Notes under the pieces: generated by a model | Told to the model about the DNA's origin: nothing | The model's input: only the letters and a program-made list of their open reading frames with translations | The model's database searches: none | Program-made: the position numbers and the translations under genes | NCBI GenBank assembly: GCA_020161695.1 | Contig: JAIUOO010000025.1 | Coordinates: forward strand, 1-64,000 | Length of the DNA stretch: 64,000 bases | Direction of reading: 5' to 3' | Origin: Pseudomonadota bacterium | GTDB lineage: Bacteria; Pseudomonadota; Alphaproteobacteria; Rhizobiales; Phreatobacteraceae | In this document: in pieces, positions 43,207 through 52,245 of the stretch | How positions within the stretch are numbered: position 1 is the first letter of the stretch | Layout: the number at the start of each line of letters is the position of its first letter

Positions 43207-44553
43207 TTAACCGATCGTTGAGGCTTCCGCAGCCGGTTTCTCGCGGGCTTCGCCACCGAATGACGACCAGTCGGTCCTCACCGTCGCCAGCATCACGGCC
43301 GCCAGCGCGGCAAAGACCACGATGGATCCGGTCAGCAGGGCATAGTCCTCCGACGCGAGCACCACGTAGAGCAGACCGTAGGCGGCTGCGAGCTCGACGC
43401 CGACGACCAGCCCTTCCCTCGCGCGCCGGAAGACGAGACCGACATAGAGGGAGACGAGCCCCGCCACGGCGGCCGTCGCCAGCGCATAGGCCGGCGCGAA
43501 GCCGATATGCTCGGCGAAGGAGAGCAGCAGCAGGTAGAAGACCGTCAACGCCGCGCCGACCATGAGATACTGGATGGGATGGAACGAGCGCCTGGTCGCA
43601 ACCTCCATCAGGAAGACCACGACGAAGGCCGCGCCGATCATCAGGATGCCGTATTTCAGCGCGCGCTCGACGAGATGGTAGATGTCGACCGGCTGGAAGA
43701 ACCGCACGCCCGAGCGGGCGTTGACGAGCCGCTGGAACAGGCCGGCCTCGGCCAGCGCGACCTGCGCCACCGGCCGGGCATAGTGCGGGATGGTCCAATT
43801 GGCGGTGAAGCCGTCGGAGCCGAGATCGCGGGCATTCGGCAGGAAGGCGCCGAAGAAGCTTGGATGGCCCCAGTTTGATTTCAGCGCGACGGTCGAGGTC
43901 CGGCCGATCGGCGCGACGCCGAAGGCCCGCGAACCCTTGAGGTCGAATTTCGCGGCGACGTCGAAGGGCTGGGTGCCGTCCACGCCCGTCAGCGGCGCCG
44001 AGAGGACCGGTGCGTGAAACGCAATGGCTCCGCCCGGCTCGAGCGCCGTGGCGCGGTCGCCGACGCGCACCTCGATCTCCCGCTCCAGGCCGCGCGGATC
44101 GGCGACATGGAAGACCAGCGTGGCCTCCTCCCAGACCGGCGCGATGGCCGCGGCGTCGAAGCGGGAGAGATCCACCGTGCCGAACCGCGCCTGGATTGCC
44201 ATCTCGCCGCGCCAGACCGGCACTTCGAAGATGCCGCGCCGGCGGTGCTCGACATTGATGTCGCCGGACTGGCGGTAGGTCTCGGGCAGCACGGAGACGA
44301 CGCGCCGCACCGTGCGGACCACGCCGTTCTCCTGCACGCGCGTGACATAGGGCAGGAGCAGGATGGGGCCGACGACCGTCTGCTCGCCGGCCCAGGCGCC
44401 CGCGACCTCGCGGACCACCTCGGCCGCGCGCTGCGAACGCTCCCCGCGCAGCACCGACAGGGCCAGCAGCGGCACCACCAGCAGCATGGTGAGGATGGCT
44501 ATGCCGATGAGCTTGGCGATGGGCGAGCGGACGAGCGACGGGCCTGGCGGCAT
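43207..44553 (-). CDS. creD: Inner membrane protein CreD
   Basis: A 448-residue CreD/CET family membrane protein. It has one N-terminal membrane segment (about 12-33), the conserved GRRSQ-like region ERSQRAAEVVREVAGAWAGEQTVVGPILLLPY (positions about 37-69), a large periplasmic domain, and six C-terminal membrane segments including RSFHPIQYLMVGAALTVFYLLL. In other bacteria CreD is induced by the CreBC system under envelope stress; no creBC was seen here. Confidence 0.92.
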   Translation of the reverse strand: MPPGPSLVRSPIAKLIGIAILTMLLVVPLLALSVLRGERSQRAAEVVREVAGAWAGEQTVVGPILLLPYVTRVQENGVVRTVRRVVSVLPETYRQSGDINVEHRRRGIFEVPVWRGEMAIQARFGTVDLSRFDAAAIAPVWEEATLVFHVADPRGLEREIEVRVGDRATALEPGGAIAFHAPVLSAPLTGVDGTQPFDVAAKFDLKGSRAFGVAPIGRTSTVALKSNWGHPSFFGAFLPNARDLGSDGFTANWTIPHYARPVAQVALAEAGLFQRLVNARSGVRFFQPVDIYHLVERALKYGILMIGAAFVVVFLMEVATRRSFHPIQYLMVGAALTVFYLLLLSFAEHIGFAPAYALATAAVAGLVSLYVGLVFRRAREGLVVGVELAAAYGLLYVVLASEDYALLTGSIVVFAALAAVMLATVRTDWSSFGGEAREKPAAEASTIG

Positions 44554-44936
44554 GACCTGATCTCCAATGGCGATGCGTCAGGTCACGCGGCCGTGACGGC
44601 ACCCGGGAGGTCGCAAGTCGAATGGCGCGGGGATTTTTCACGGCGGAACCATGGCACGCGGAAAGCGCGTCAGGTCACGGATACAACCTGGCCTCGCCGC
44701 TCCTCAATCCGGAATGTTCGTTATTTGTTCTTTTTGAATTGCCCGTATGCTGATGCCGTTCAAGCAGGGTTTCCGGGAGGGTCCGATGAGAGGCGGATGA
44801 GACGGCCGAACCGACGGCGCTCAACCCCTGCGCGACGTTCATTCGTGCGCACTGCCCGGAGCCTGCGACTCCGGTCGGATCGCGATCGCAGCGCCACCGC
44901 ACCGGCGCGCGCCGGTGCGAATGCCGGCGCCCGGCA
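44554..44936. other. Intergenic region between creD and sdhB with a LexA-like repeat
   Basis: A 383-base gap with no credible gene. At 44716-44730 it carries GTTC-N7-GTTC (GTTCGTTATTTGTTC), which fits the alphaproteobacterial LexA box, inside an AT-rich pocket at 44713-44740. It lies about 165 bases ahead of creD on the minus strand. A match of this size can occur by chance in a window this long, so function is uncertain. Confidence 0.35.
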
Positions 44937-45719
44937 TCAGACCTGGCGGGCGACCATCATCTTCTTGATCTCGGCGATGGCCTTGGCCGGGTTCAGGCCC
45001 TTCGGGCATGCCTTCGAGCAGTTCATGATCGTGTGGCAGCGATAGAGGCGGAACGGATCCTCGAGATTGTCGAGCCGTTCGCCGGTGGCCTCGTCGCGCG
45101 AGTCGATCAGCCAGCGATAGGCCTGGAGCAGGATGGCCGGCCCCAGATAGCGGTCGCCGTTCCACCAGTAGCTCGGGCAGGAGGTGGAGCAGCAGGCGCA
45201 GAGAATGCACTCGTAGAGACCGTCGAGCTTCTCGCGGTCTTCCTTCGACTGCCGCCATTCCTTTTCGGGCTGGGCGGTGGTCGTCTTGAGCCAGGGCTCG
45301 ATGGAGGCGTGCTGGGCGTAGAAGCGGGTGAGGTCCGGAACGAGATCCTTGACCACCGGCATGTGCGGCAGCGGGTAGATCTTCACCTGCGCGCCCTTCA
45401 CCTCGTCCATGCCCTTGGTGCAGGCGAGCGTGTTGGTGCCGTCGATGTTCATGGCGCAGGAGCCGCAGATGCCCTCACGGCACGAGCGGCGGAAGGTCAG
45501 GGTCGGGTCGACCTTGTTCTTGATCCAGATGAGGCCGTCGAGAACCATCGGGCCGCAATCGTCACGGTCGACATAATAGGTGTCGATGCGCGGGTTGGCG
45601 CCGTCGTCCGGGTTCCAGCGGTAGATGCGGAACTCGCTCAGCCGGTTCGAGCCCGCCGGCTTCGGCCAGGACTTGCCCTCGGTGATCCGGGAATTCTTCG
45701 GAAGCGTGAACTGAGCCAT
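44937..45719 (-). CDS. sdhB: Succinate dehydrogenase iron-sulfur subunit SdhB
   Basis: Subunit of respiratory complex II carrying the three Fe-S centres. The 260-residue protein has the plant-type [2Fe-2S] ligands in RRSCREGICGSCAMNIDG with the fourth Cys in LACTKGM, and the ferredoxin-type cysteines in CILCACCSTSCPSYWW and CHTIMNCSKACPKGLNP. Length and residues are normal. Oddly, neither sdhA nor sdhCD is next to it; the gene upstream is DUF2065 of the hflKC set. Confidence 0.97.
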   Translation of the reverse strand: MAQFTLPKNSRITEGKSWPKPAGSNRLSEFRIYRWNPDDGANPRIDTYYVDRDDCGPMVLDGLIWIKNKVDPTLTFRRSCREGICGSCAMNIDGTNTLACTKGMDEVKGAQVKIYPLPHMPVVKDLVPDLTRFYAQHASIEPWLKTTTAQPEKEWRQSKEDREKLDGLYECILCACCSTSCPSYWWNGDRYLGPAILLQAYRWLIDSRDEATGERLDNLEDPFRLYRCHTIMNCSKACPKGLNPAKAIAEIKKMMVARQV

Positions 45720-45821
45720 GGGATATCTTTTGCAGTGCCGAACCCGAAAGGTCCGCCCATCCCTTCAAGCCTCGGGGCTGGCTTGTCAATCGGGTCTTTT
45801 GTCGGGACGGCGCTGCGGGCG

Positions 45822-46007
45822 TCAGCCGCGCATCCACCAGATGACGGCAAGGCCTGCCACCGCGGCGATCAGGCCGACGATGCGCAGCTGCTGATCGGGC
45901 GTCAGGCGCATGGTTTCCAGCGCATCGCGGACGCGGTTGGGGAAGGCCGCCAGAATCAGCCCCTCGATGACGAGGACGAGGCCGATGGCGACGATGAGAT
46001 CTTTCAT
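45822..46007 (-). CDS. DUF2065 family small membrane protein
   Basis: A 61-residue protein with two hydrophobic segments (about 3-21 and 42-58) joined by RVRDALETMRLTPDQQLR. This family is regularly encoded right after hflC and probably associates with the HflKC complex, but its function is unknown. It starts 62 bases after the hflC stop. Confidence 0.9.
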   Translation of the reverse strand: MKDLIVAIGLVLVIEGLILAAFPNRVRDALETMRLTPDQQLRIVGLIAAVAGLAVIWWMRG

Positions 46008-46069
46008 GTGCGGAACAGTCGTGGAAACGAAAAGGCCGCCGCAGATGCTGCGGCGGCCCGGAAGACGCG

Positions 46070-46987
46070 TCAGTTGCCGGATGGCGCGGGCTGGCCCGGC
46101 GCGGGCCCGGCGCCGCGGCGGCCGGTCGGGTCGCCGAAGAAGCGGAAGAAGTCCGACGTCGGCGAGATGACCATGCGGGTGTCGCCCTGGCGCATGCTCT
46201 GCTCGTAGGCCTGCATGGAGCGGTAGAACGAGAAGAAGCCGGGATCCTTGCCGAAGGCCTCGGCGAAAATCCTGTTCCGGTCGGCGTCGCCGGCGCCGCG
46301 CAGCTCTTCCGAGCGGCGGTTGGCCTCGGCGAGAATGCCGACGACCTCGCGGTCGGCGCGGGCGCGGATCGTCACGGCCTGCTGGTTGCCGGTGGCGCGC
46401 AGGTCCGCGGCCTCCTGGCGGCGCTCCGTCTGCATGCGGTTGAACACCGCTTCCTGGTTCAGCTGCGGCAGGTCCACGCGGGTCAGGCGCAAATCGACGA
46501 TCTCGACGCCGAGCGTGGTGGCCTCGCGGTTCACCTCTTCCTGGATGCGGTTCATCAGCCGGTCGCGGTCCGTGCGGATGAGCTGCGACAGCGTCGCGCC
46601 GGCAATGACGTTGCGCAGCGAGGCGTTGACGAAGCTGACCAGGCGCGTGTTGGCGTTCGGCACGGTCCGCACCGTCTGGAAGAAGCGCAGCGGCTGGGTG
46701 ATGCGGTAGCGCGCGAAGGCGTCCACGTCGAGGTTCTGCCGGTCGGTCGAGAGCACCGTCTGCACCGGCAGGTCGAGGTCGAGAATGCGCTTGTCGACCA
46801 CCACCACGTTCTCGATGAACGGCACCTTGAAGTAGAGGCCCGGTTCGCTGATCGGCTGGCGGGTGACCTCGCCGAAGCGCTGCACGATGGCGTGCTGGGT
46901 GATCTGGACGACGAAGAACGAGTTGGCCAGCGCGAAGAGCGCAGCCGCGGCGATGATGCCGAGGGCGAGCTTGAAGGACGAGTTCAT
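46070..46987 (-). CDS. hflC: HflC, FtsH-modulating band 7 protein
   Basis: Membrane-anchored partner of HflK in the large periplasmic assembly that controls the FtsH protease. The 305 residues from the ATG at 46987 have a membrane segment at about 6-26, an SPFH/band 7 domain with YFKVPFIENVVVVDKRILDLDLP (positions about 53-75), long helices, and a Pro/Gly-rich tail. It overlaps hflK by 4 bases. Confidence 0.97.
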   Translation of the reverse strand: MNSSFKLALGIIAAAALFALANSFFVVQITQHAIVQRFGEVTRQPISEPGLYFKVPFIENVVVVDKRILDLDLPVQTVLSTDRQNLDVDAFARYRITQPLRFFQTVRTVPNANTRLVSFVNASLRNVIAGATLSQLIRTDRDRLMNRIQEEVNREATTLGVEIVDLRLTRVDLPQLNQEAVFNRMQTERRQEAADLRATGNQQAVTIRARADREVVGILAEANRRSEELRGAGDADRNRIFAEAFGKDPGFFSFYRSMQAYEQSMRQGDTRMVISPTSDFFRFFGDPTGRRGAGPAPGQPAPSGN

Positions 46988-48189
46988 CGCTGGACCCTCG
47001 GGGTGGTGACGGCCGGAGCCTGTGCGGGCTGCGGCGGCTGCGTCTGGCCGCGGCGCATCAGCTGGTCGAGCGGCAGGAACGGCTGCACGCCCGGCGCGCC
47101 CGGCTGCTGGTCGATGATGATCTTGTCGGTCGAGCCAAGAACGCGCTCCATGGTCTCCAGGAACATGCGCTCGCGCGTCACGTCGGGCGCGCGGCGATAC
47201 TCCTCGTAGACCTGGCTGAAGCGGCTCGCCTGACCGTTGGCCTCGGCGACCACGCGGTCGCGGTAAGCCTCGGCCTCCTGCAGGATCTGGGCGGCACGGC
47301 CGCGCGCTTCCGGCACGACCTGGTTGGCATAGGCGCGCGCTTCGTTCTGCACGCGGTTCTGGTCCTGCTGCGCCGCGTTGACGTCGAGGAACGAGCCGCG
47401 AACCTGCGCCGGCGGCAGGGCCGACAGCAGCTGGACGACGCGGACATTGATGCCCGAACGGTAGTCGTCGAGGATGCGCTGCATGATCTGGCGGACCTCG
47501 GTGGCAACCGCCGCCTGCTCGGTGGTCAGCACGTTCTGGATGTCGCGGCGGCCGATGGCCTCGCGCAGCGCGCTTTCCGCCACCGCCTTGACGGTGCCTT
47601 CCGGGTTCTGGAGCTGGAACACGAAGTCGGCGACGCGCGCCGGGTTCACATCCCACTGAACCTCGAGGTCGATGTCGACGATGTTGTTGTCACCGGTCAG
47701 CATGAGGCTCTCTTCGAGAACCTCGCGGTTGCCGCCGCGCGGGCCGCCGCCTGAGCGGTAGCCGATTTCGGTGCGGCGGACGTCGGTGACCGGTACCCGG
47801 AACACCGCGCCGAACGGCGACGGCGGGTTCCAGTTGAGGCCGGGCGCGGCATTGCCGACATGGCGGCCGAACACCGTGTTCACGCCAACCTCGTTCTGGC
47901 TGACCGTGTAGAAGCCGGTCAGGCCATAGATGATCAGGCCGAGAACGGCGATGAGCGCGATGCCCTTGGCGCCGATATTGCCGCCGCCGCCGGGAAGAAC
48001 GTTCTTCAGGCGCTCCTGGCTCTTGCGGATCAGTTCCTCGAGGTCCGGCGGCTGACCGCCGCCTCCCCCGCCACCGCCGCCGCCGCCGCCCTGCGGGCCC
48101 TGGCCCCAGGGGCCGCGCGGGCCGCCGCCACCACTGCCGCCGCTGCCCCCGCCGCCCCACGGGCCGCCGCCTTGATTGTTCCACGGCAT
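46984..48189 (-). CDS. hflK: HflK, FtsH-modulating band 7 protein
   Basis: A 401-residue partner of HflC. It has a very Gly-rich N-terminus (about 1-46) with a run of about a dozen glycines, a membrane segment at about 76-95, and an SPFH domain (YTVSQNEVGVNTVFGR and following), then coiled helices and a Pro/Gln-rich tail. Transcribed hflK-hflC-DUF2065. Confidence 0.96.
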   Translation of the reverse strand: MPWNNQGGGPWGGGGSGGSGGGGPRGPWGQGPQGGGGGGGGGGGGQPPDLEELIRKSQERLKNVLPGGGGNIGAKGIALIAVLGLIIYGLTGFYTVSQNEVGVNTVFGRHVGNAAPGLNWNPPSPFGAVFRVPVTDVRRTEIGYRSGGGPRGGNREVLEESLMLTGDNNIVDIDLEVQWDVNPARVADFVFQLQNPEGTVKAVAESALREAIGRRDIQNVLTTEQAAVATEVRQIMQRILDDYRSGINVRVVQLLSALPPAQVRGSFLDVNAAQQDQNRVQNEARAYANQVVPEARGRAAQILQEAEAYRDRVVAEANGQASRFSQVYEEYRRAPDVTRERMFLETMERVLGSTDKIIIDQQPGAPGVQPFLPLDQLMRRGQTQPPQPAQAPAVTTPRVQR

Positions 48190-48339
48190 GAAGTTCGTGT
48201 CCCTACTGACTGGGCCCGGCCGGGCGCCCGGAGGCGCCGTCGCCGCCGCAACTGCCGTTGGGATATAGAAGACGCGGGGCCCGCTTTCAACGCAGGGGGC
48301 AAGCGAAACGGCCCGGCTTCACCGGCTTGGTGAACAGCA

Positions 48340-48358
48340 AAGGGCGGAAATCGCCCTT
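48340..48358 (-). terminator. Possible weak terminator downstream of folA
   Basis: AAGGGCG-gaaat-CGCCCTT is a perfect 7-base stem with a 5-base loop, about 48 bases after the folA stop on the minus strand. Only a short T-rich stretch (TTTGCTGTT) follows, so termination may be partial. Confidence 0.5.
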
Positions 48359-48405
48359 CGGGCGGCAGGGGAACGCAACGTTACGCAGTTGGTCACATGC
48401 GGCTT

Positions 48406-48918
48406 TCAGCCGCTGGCGCGCCGATAGTCGACGATGCGGAACGAGTGGTCGTTGTTCGTATTCGCCCCATAGCGGTCGATTTCCGCGCCGGTCCAGACGG
48501 CCGGATCGATCGCGGGGAAAAAGGCATCGGCCTCCGGCGCGGCCTCGACATGGGTGATCAGCAGGCGCGTCGCGCGCGGCATGGCGAGAGCATAGAGCTG
48601 CGCGCCGCCGATGACCGCGATTTCGCCGGCGCCGCTCCTCAGGGCCTCGCCGTGGGCAACCGCCAGGGCGGCGTCGAGCGAGGGCACGACCACCGCGCCG
48701 GCAATGGCGAGATCCGGCTGGCGCGAGACGACGATGTTGAGTCGCCGCGGCAGCGGTTTCGCCAGACTTTCGAAGGTCTTGCGGCCCATGATGACAGGCT
48801 TGCCGAGCGTCGCCGCACGGAAATGCGCCATGTCGGCCTTGAGACGGAACAACAGGTCGTTGCCGTTGCCGATGCCGCCGTCGCTGGCAAGCGCCGCGAT
48901 GAGGAAGATCGGGGTCAC
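48406..48918 (-). CDS. folA: Dihydrofolate reductase
   Basis: Regenerates tetrahydrofolate with NADPH, needed because ThyA oxidises the folate cofactor. The 170-residue protein shows FLIAALASDGGIGNGNDLLFRLKADMAHF (positions about 4-32; the Asp of DM is the substrate-binding acid), VIMGRKTFESL, and EIAVIGGAQLYALAMP. I chose the GTG at 48918, preceded by GAGG and overlapping the stop of the gene before it (GTGA); the frame extends to 48942. Confidence 0.96.
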   Translation of the reverse strand: MTPIFLIAALASDGGIGNGNDLLFRLKADMAHFRAATLGKPVIMGRKTFESLAKPLPRRLNIVVSRQPDLAIAGAVVVPSLDAALAVAHGEALRSGAGEIAVIGGAQLYALAMPRATRLLITHVEAAPEADAFFPAIDPAVWTGAEIDRYGANTNNDHSFRIVDYRRASG

Positions 48919-49229
48919 GGCGCAGCCTCGTAACGCATCCATTTGGCTTCCAGCGCCGCCTCCGCGTCGATACCGAGGCGCTCGGCCAACGCCAGCGCGA
49001 AGCCCACGACGTCCGCCAGTTCCTGCGCCATGGCCGTATTGGCTCCGTCGCCGGCGAGCTTGCGGCGAGACCGTCCGCTTGCCGCGAGATAGGCCTGAAC
49101 GAACTCGCCCAATTCCTCCTGAAGCTTCAGCACCAGCCAGTCCTCGCCCGGAGCAATGCCGAACGCAGCCTCGTAGCGCCGCGTGATCCGCTCACATCTG
49201 GTTTGCAGGCTGGCCAGTCTCGCGGTCAC
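48915..49229 (-). CDS. MazG-like nucleotide pyrophosphohydrolase
   Basis: A 104-residue all-alpha NTP-pyrophosphatase-like protein. The metal-binding signature is visible: LKLQEELGEFVQAYL (EExxE) and, further on, AQELADVVGFALALAE (ExxD). Enzymes of this type hydrolyse dNTPs or modified nucleotides to monophosphates. It starts with a GTG overlapping the thyA stop and ends overlapping folA, so the three are tightly coupled. A role in supplying dUMP or clearing faulty nucleotides beside ThyA is inferred from position. Confidence 0.78.
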   Translation of the reverse strand: MTARLASLQTRCERITRRYEAAFGIAPGEDWLVLKLQEELGEFVQAYLAASGRSRRKLAGDGANTAMAQELADVVGFALALAERLGIDAEAALEAKWMRYEAAP

Positions 49230-50020
49230 ACCGCCACCGGAGCCTTGATATGCGCGTCGGGCTCATAGCCGGTCAGCGTGAAGTCCTCGTACCGGAAGCC
49301 GAAGAGGTCGGTCACGGCCGGGTTCAGCGTCATGGTCGGCAGGGGCTTCGGCGCGCGCGACAGCTGCAGCTTCGCCTGGTCGACATGGTTCGCGTAGAGG
49401 TGCGCGTCGCCGAGCGTGTGGACGAAATCGCCGGGCTTCAGGCCGGCGACCTGCGCGATCATCAGCGTCAGCAGCGCGTAGCTCGCGATGTTGAAGGGCA
49501 CGCCGAGGAAGATATCCGCCGAGCGCTGGTAGAGCTGGCACGAGAGCCGGCCGTCCGCGACGTAGAACTGGAACAGGCAATGGCAGGGCGGCAGCGCCAT
49601 GCGATCGACATCAGCCGGGTTCCAGGCCGAGACGATCAGCCGGCGGGAATCGGGATTGCGCCTCAGCATGGCCAGCACATTGGCCATCTGGTCGATGGTC
49701 TGGCCGTCGGGCGCCGCCCAGGAGCGCCACTGCCTGCCATAGACAGGCCCCAGATCACCGTTGGCGTCGGCCCAGTCATCCCAGATCGAGACGCCATTCG
49801 CCTTGAGATAGGCGATGTTGGTGTCACCCTTCAGGAACCACAGCAATTCGTGGACGATGGACTTCAGGTGCAGCTTCTTGGTCGTGACCATCGGAAAGCC
49901 TTCCGAGAGGTCGAAGCGCATCTGGTGGCCGAACACCGACAGCGTGCCCGTGCCGGTCCGGTCGTCCTTGCGCGCCCCCGTGTCGAGCACGCGCTGCATG
50001 AGGTCGTGATACTGGCGCAC
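49226..50020 (-). CDS. thyA: Thymidylate synthase
   Basis: Makes dTMP from dUMP using methylene-tetrahydrofolate. From the GTG at 50020 the protein has 264 residues, the same as E. coli ThyA. It contains DRTGTGTLSVFGHQMRFDL, ELLWFLKGDTNI, the catalytic Cys in LPPCHCLFQFYV, and FNIASYALLTLMIA with HTLGDAHLYANH. An AAGG site lies upstream. The longer open frame to 50251 is not family-like. Confidence 0.97.
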   Translation of the reverse strand: MRQYHDLMQRVLDTGARKDDRTGTGTLSVFGHQMRFDLSEGFPMVTTKKLHLKSIVHELLWFLKGDTNIAYLKANGVSIWDDWADANGDLGPVYGRQWRSWAAPDGQTIDQMANVLAMLRRNPDSRRLIVSAWNPADVDRMALPPCHCLFQFYVADGRLSCQLYQRSADIFLGVPFNIASYALLTLMIAQVAGLKPGDFVHTLGDAHLYANHVDQAKLQLSRAPKPLPTMTLNPAVTDLFGFRYEDFTLTGYEPDAHIKAPVAV

Positions 50021-50192
50021 CGTCTCAACCTTCGGCGGGAGGCGATTCTCTGGGCGCCCATCATATAGCGGCTGCGCCTGTGGATGGCAGCATCGCGCCC
50101 GGCCGGCCCACAGCTTTGCGCCGGCCCAAACGAAACCGGCGCGGACATTGGCCCGCGCCGGTCGAGACTTGCCTGCCGATAGGGGGCGTCGG

Positions 50193-51701
50193 TCACTCCA
50201 CGAAGACGGTGTCGCGCTTCTTGGTGATCGACGGCAGCAGCGAGAGCACAACCAGGATCACCGCGATCGCGATCAGCGCCGCCGAGATCGGCCGGTTGAC
50301 CACATCGACGAAGACCGACCAGTCGCCGCGCGACATCAGGATGGAGCGGCGCAGGTATTCCTCCATCAGCTTGCCGAGCACGAAGCCCAGCAGCAGGGGG
50401 GCAACCTCGAAGCCCATCTTGAGGAAGGCGTAGCCGACCAGGCCGAAGAAAGCCGTGATCATCACGTCGAACGGGTTGTTGTTCACCGAATAGATGCCGA
50501 TGCAGCAGAACATCAGGATCGAGGGGAACAGCATCCGGTACGGCACCTTCAGGAGCTTCACCCACACGCCGATCATCGGCAGGTTGATGACGAGCAGCAT
50601 GAGGTTGCCGATCCACATCGAGGCGATCATGCCCCAGAAGAGGTCGGGCCGCTTTTCCATGACCTGCGGGCCGGGGACGATGCCGTGAATGGTCATCGCG
50701 CCGACCATCAGCGCCATCACCGCGTTCGGCGGAATGCCAAGGGTGAGCAGCGGGATGAACGAGGTCTGCGCGCCGGCATTGTTGGCGCTTTCGGGACCGG
50801 CGACGCCCTCGATGGCGCCCTTGCCGAAGCGGGAGGGATCCTTGGCGATCTTCTTCTCGAGCGTATAGCTCGCGAACGGGCCAAGCACGGCGCCGTTGCC
50901 GGGCAGGATGCCGAGAGTCGCGCCAAGGCCGGTGCCGCGCAGCACCGGCATGATGGATTGCTTCAACTCCTCCCAGTTCGGCAGAAGGCTGCCGATACGG
51001 TTCCTGAGGACGTCGCGCGTCTCGGGATTCTCGAGGTTGCGGAGGATTTCGGCAAAGCCGAACATGCCCATCGCAATCGTCGTGAAATCGATGCCGTCGG
51101 ACAGTTCCGGCCAGCGGAAGGTCATGCGGTCCGCGCCCGTCTCCAGATCCTGGCCGACGGTGGAGAGGATCAGGCCGCAGAGCACCATGGCGACGGCCTT
51201 CACGACCGAGCCGCGGGCGAGCACGACCGCGAAGATCAGGCCCATGACCATCAGCGAGAAATATTCCGCCGGGCCGAACAGCAGGGCGACGCGGGTCAGC
51301 GGCGCAGCCAGCGCGGCGATGACGATGGTGGCGACGCAGCCGGCGAAGAACGAGCCGATGGCCGAGATGCCGAGGGCTGCGCCCGCGCGGCCGTTGCGCG
51401 CCATCTGGTGGCCGTCCAGCACGGTGACGACCGACGTCGCCTCGCCGGGGATGTTGACCAGAATGGCGGTGGTCGAACCGCCGTACTGGGCACCGTAGTA
51501 GATGCCGGCCAGCATGATCAGCGCGCCGACCGGATCGAGCCCGAAGGTGATCGGCAGCAGCATGGCGATGGTGGCGATCGGGCCGACGCCCGGCAGAACG
51601 CCGACCAGCGTGCCGATGAGGCAGCCCAGAAGGCAGAGGCCGATGTTTTTCAGGGTGAGCGCTACGCCGAAGCCGAGCGCCAGATTGGCGATCATATCCA
51701 T
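50193..51701 (-). CDS. tctA: Tripartite tricarboxylate transporter, large membrane subunit TctA
   Basis: A 502-residue polytopic protein of the TctA family that moves carboxylates across the inner membrane with TctB and a periplasmic TctC. It shows GVLPGVGPIATIAMLLP, YGAQYGGSTTAILVNIPGE, and the second-half repeat GILPGNGAVLGPFASY. The ATG at 51701 was chosen over the upstream frame. It follows tctB with 4 bases between. Confidence 0.95.
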   Translation of the reverse strand: MDMIANLALGFGVALTLKNIGLCLLGCLIGTLVGVLPGVGPIATIAMLLPITFGLDPVGALIMLAGIYYGAQYGGSTTAILVNIPGEATSVVTVLDGHQMARNGRAGAALGISAIGSFFAGCVATIVIAALAAPLTRVALLFGPAEYFSLMVMGLIFAVVLARGSVVKAVAMVLCGLILSTVGQDLETGADRMTFRWPELSDGIDFTTIAMGMFGFAEILRNLENPETRDVLRNRIGSLLPNWEELKQSIMPVLRGTGLGATLGILPGNGAVLGPFASYTLEKKIAKDPSRFGKGAIEGVAGPESANNAGAQTSFIPLLTLGIPPNAVMALMVGAMTIHGIVPGPQVMEKRPDLFWGMIASMWIGNLMLLVINLPMIGVWVKLLKVPYRMLFPSILMFCCIGIYSVNNNPFDVMITAFFGLVGYAFLKMGFEVAPLLLGFVLGKLMEEYLRRSILMSRGDWSVFVDVVNRPISAALIAIAVILVVLSLLPSITKKRDTVFVE

Positions 51702-51705
51702 GACG

Positions 51706-52245
51706 TCACCATCCCGCCCAAGGCGCCACGGGGATGGGCAGGCGCAGCGCAACCTTGAACAGAAGGATACAGAAGGCCGTCATGCTCGCCGCGAAGACGA
51801 TGGTCTGGAACCAGTTGCGCTCCGTGGTGGCGAGGCTGGCGAGCACCAGCGTCATCGGGCCGGCCACGATCAGGCCGAGCGGCGGGATGAGATCGGTGCG
51901 GCCGATGCCGGGAATGTTCAGCGTGGTGCCGCGGATCGTTGCCGCGAACACCAGGACCGAACCGAGCACGAAGACCGGGCCGCGGATCGACCAGGCCTCG
52001 AGCCGCGGGCCGACCACCGTCAGCGCCTGCACGATGATGATCGAGCCGACCGCCATCAGCAGGAACGACAGCCCGCGCGGAAACGATCCGGGTCCCAGAT
52101 TGGCCCCGCGACCGCCCGTCAGGTTCGATGACGCCCAGAGGCAGAACAATCCGAAAGCGACGATGAAGAGCCCGGCGAACATATCCTGCGGACTCTTGAC
52201 CAGACCACGCGATTCCGCAGCCGTGTTGACCTTGTCTTCTTGCAT
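51706..52245 (-). CDS. tctB: Tripartite tricarboxylate transporter, small membrane subunit TctB
   Basis: A 179-residue TctB-family membrane protein with four hydrophobic segments: about 22-38, about 55-72, and a longer pair in the C-terminal half. The ATG at 52245 has a GGGAGC site at good spacing. It precedes tctA; no tctC is present within the window. Confidence 0.87.
   Translation of the reverse strand: MQEDKVNTAAESRGLVKSPQDMFAGLFIVAFGLFCLWASSNLTGGRGANLGPGSFPRGLSFLLMAVGSIIIVQALTVVGPRLEAWSIRGPVFVLGSVLVFAATIRGTTLNIPGIGRTDLIPPLGLIVAGPMTLVLASLATTERNWFQTIVFAASMTAFCILLFKVALRLPIPVAPWAGW

Noticed and set aside
44675..44902. A 75-codon minus-strand frame in the creD-sdhB gap
   Set aside because: No ribosome site and no recognisable features; composition looks like non-coding DNA.
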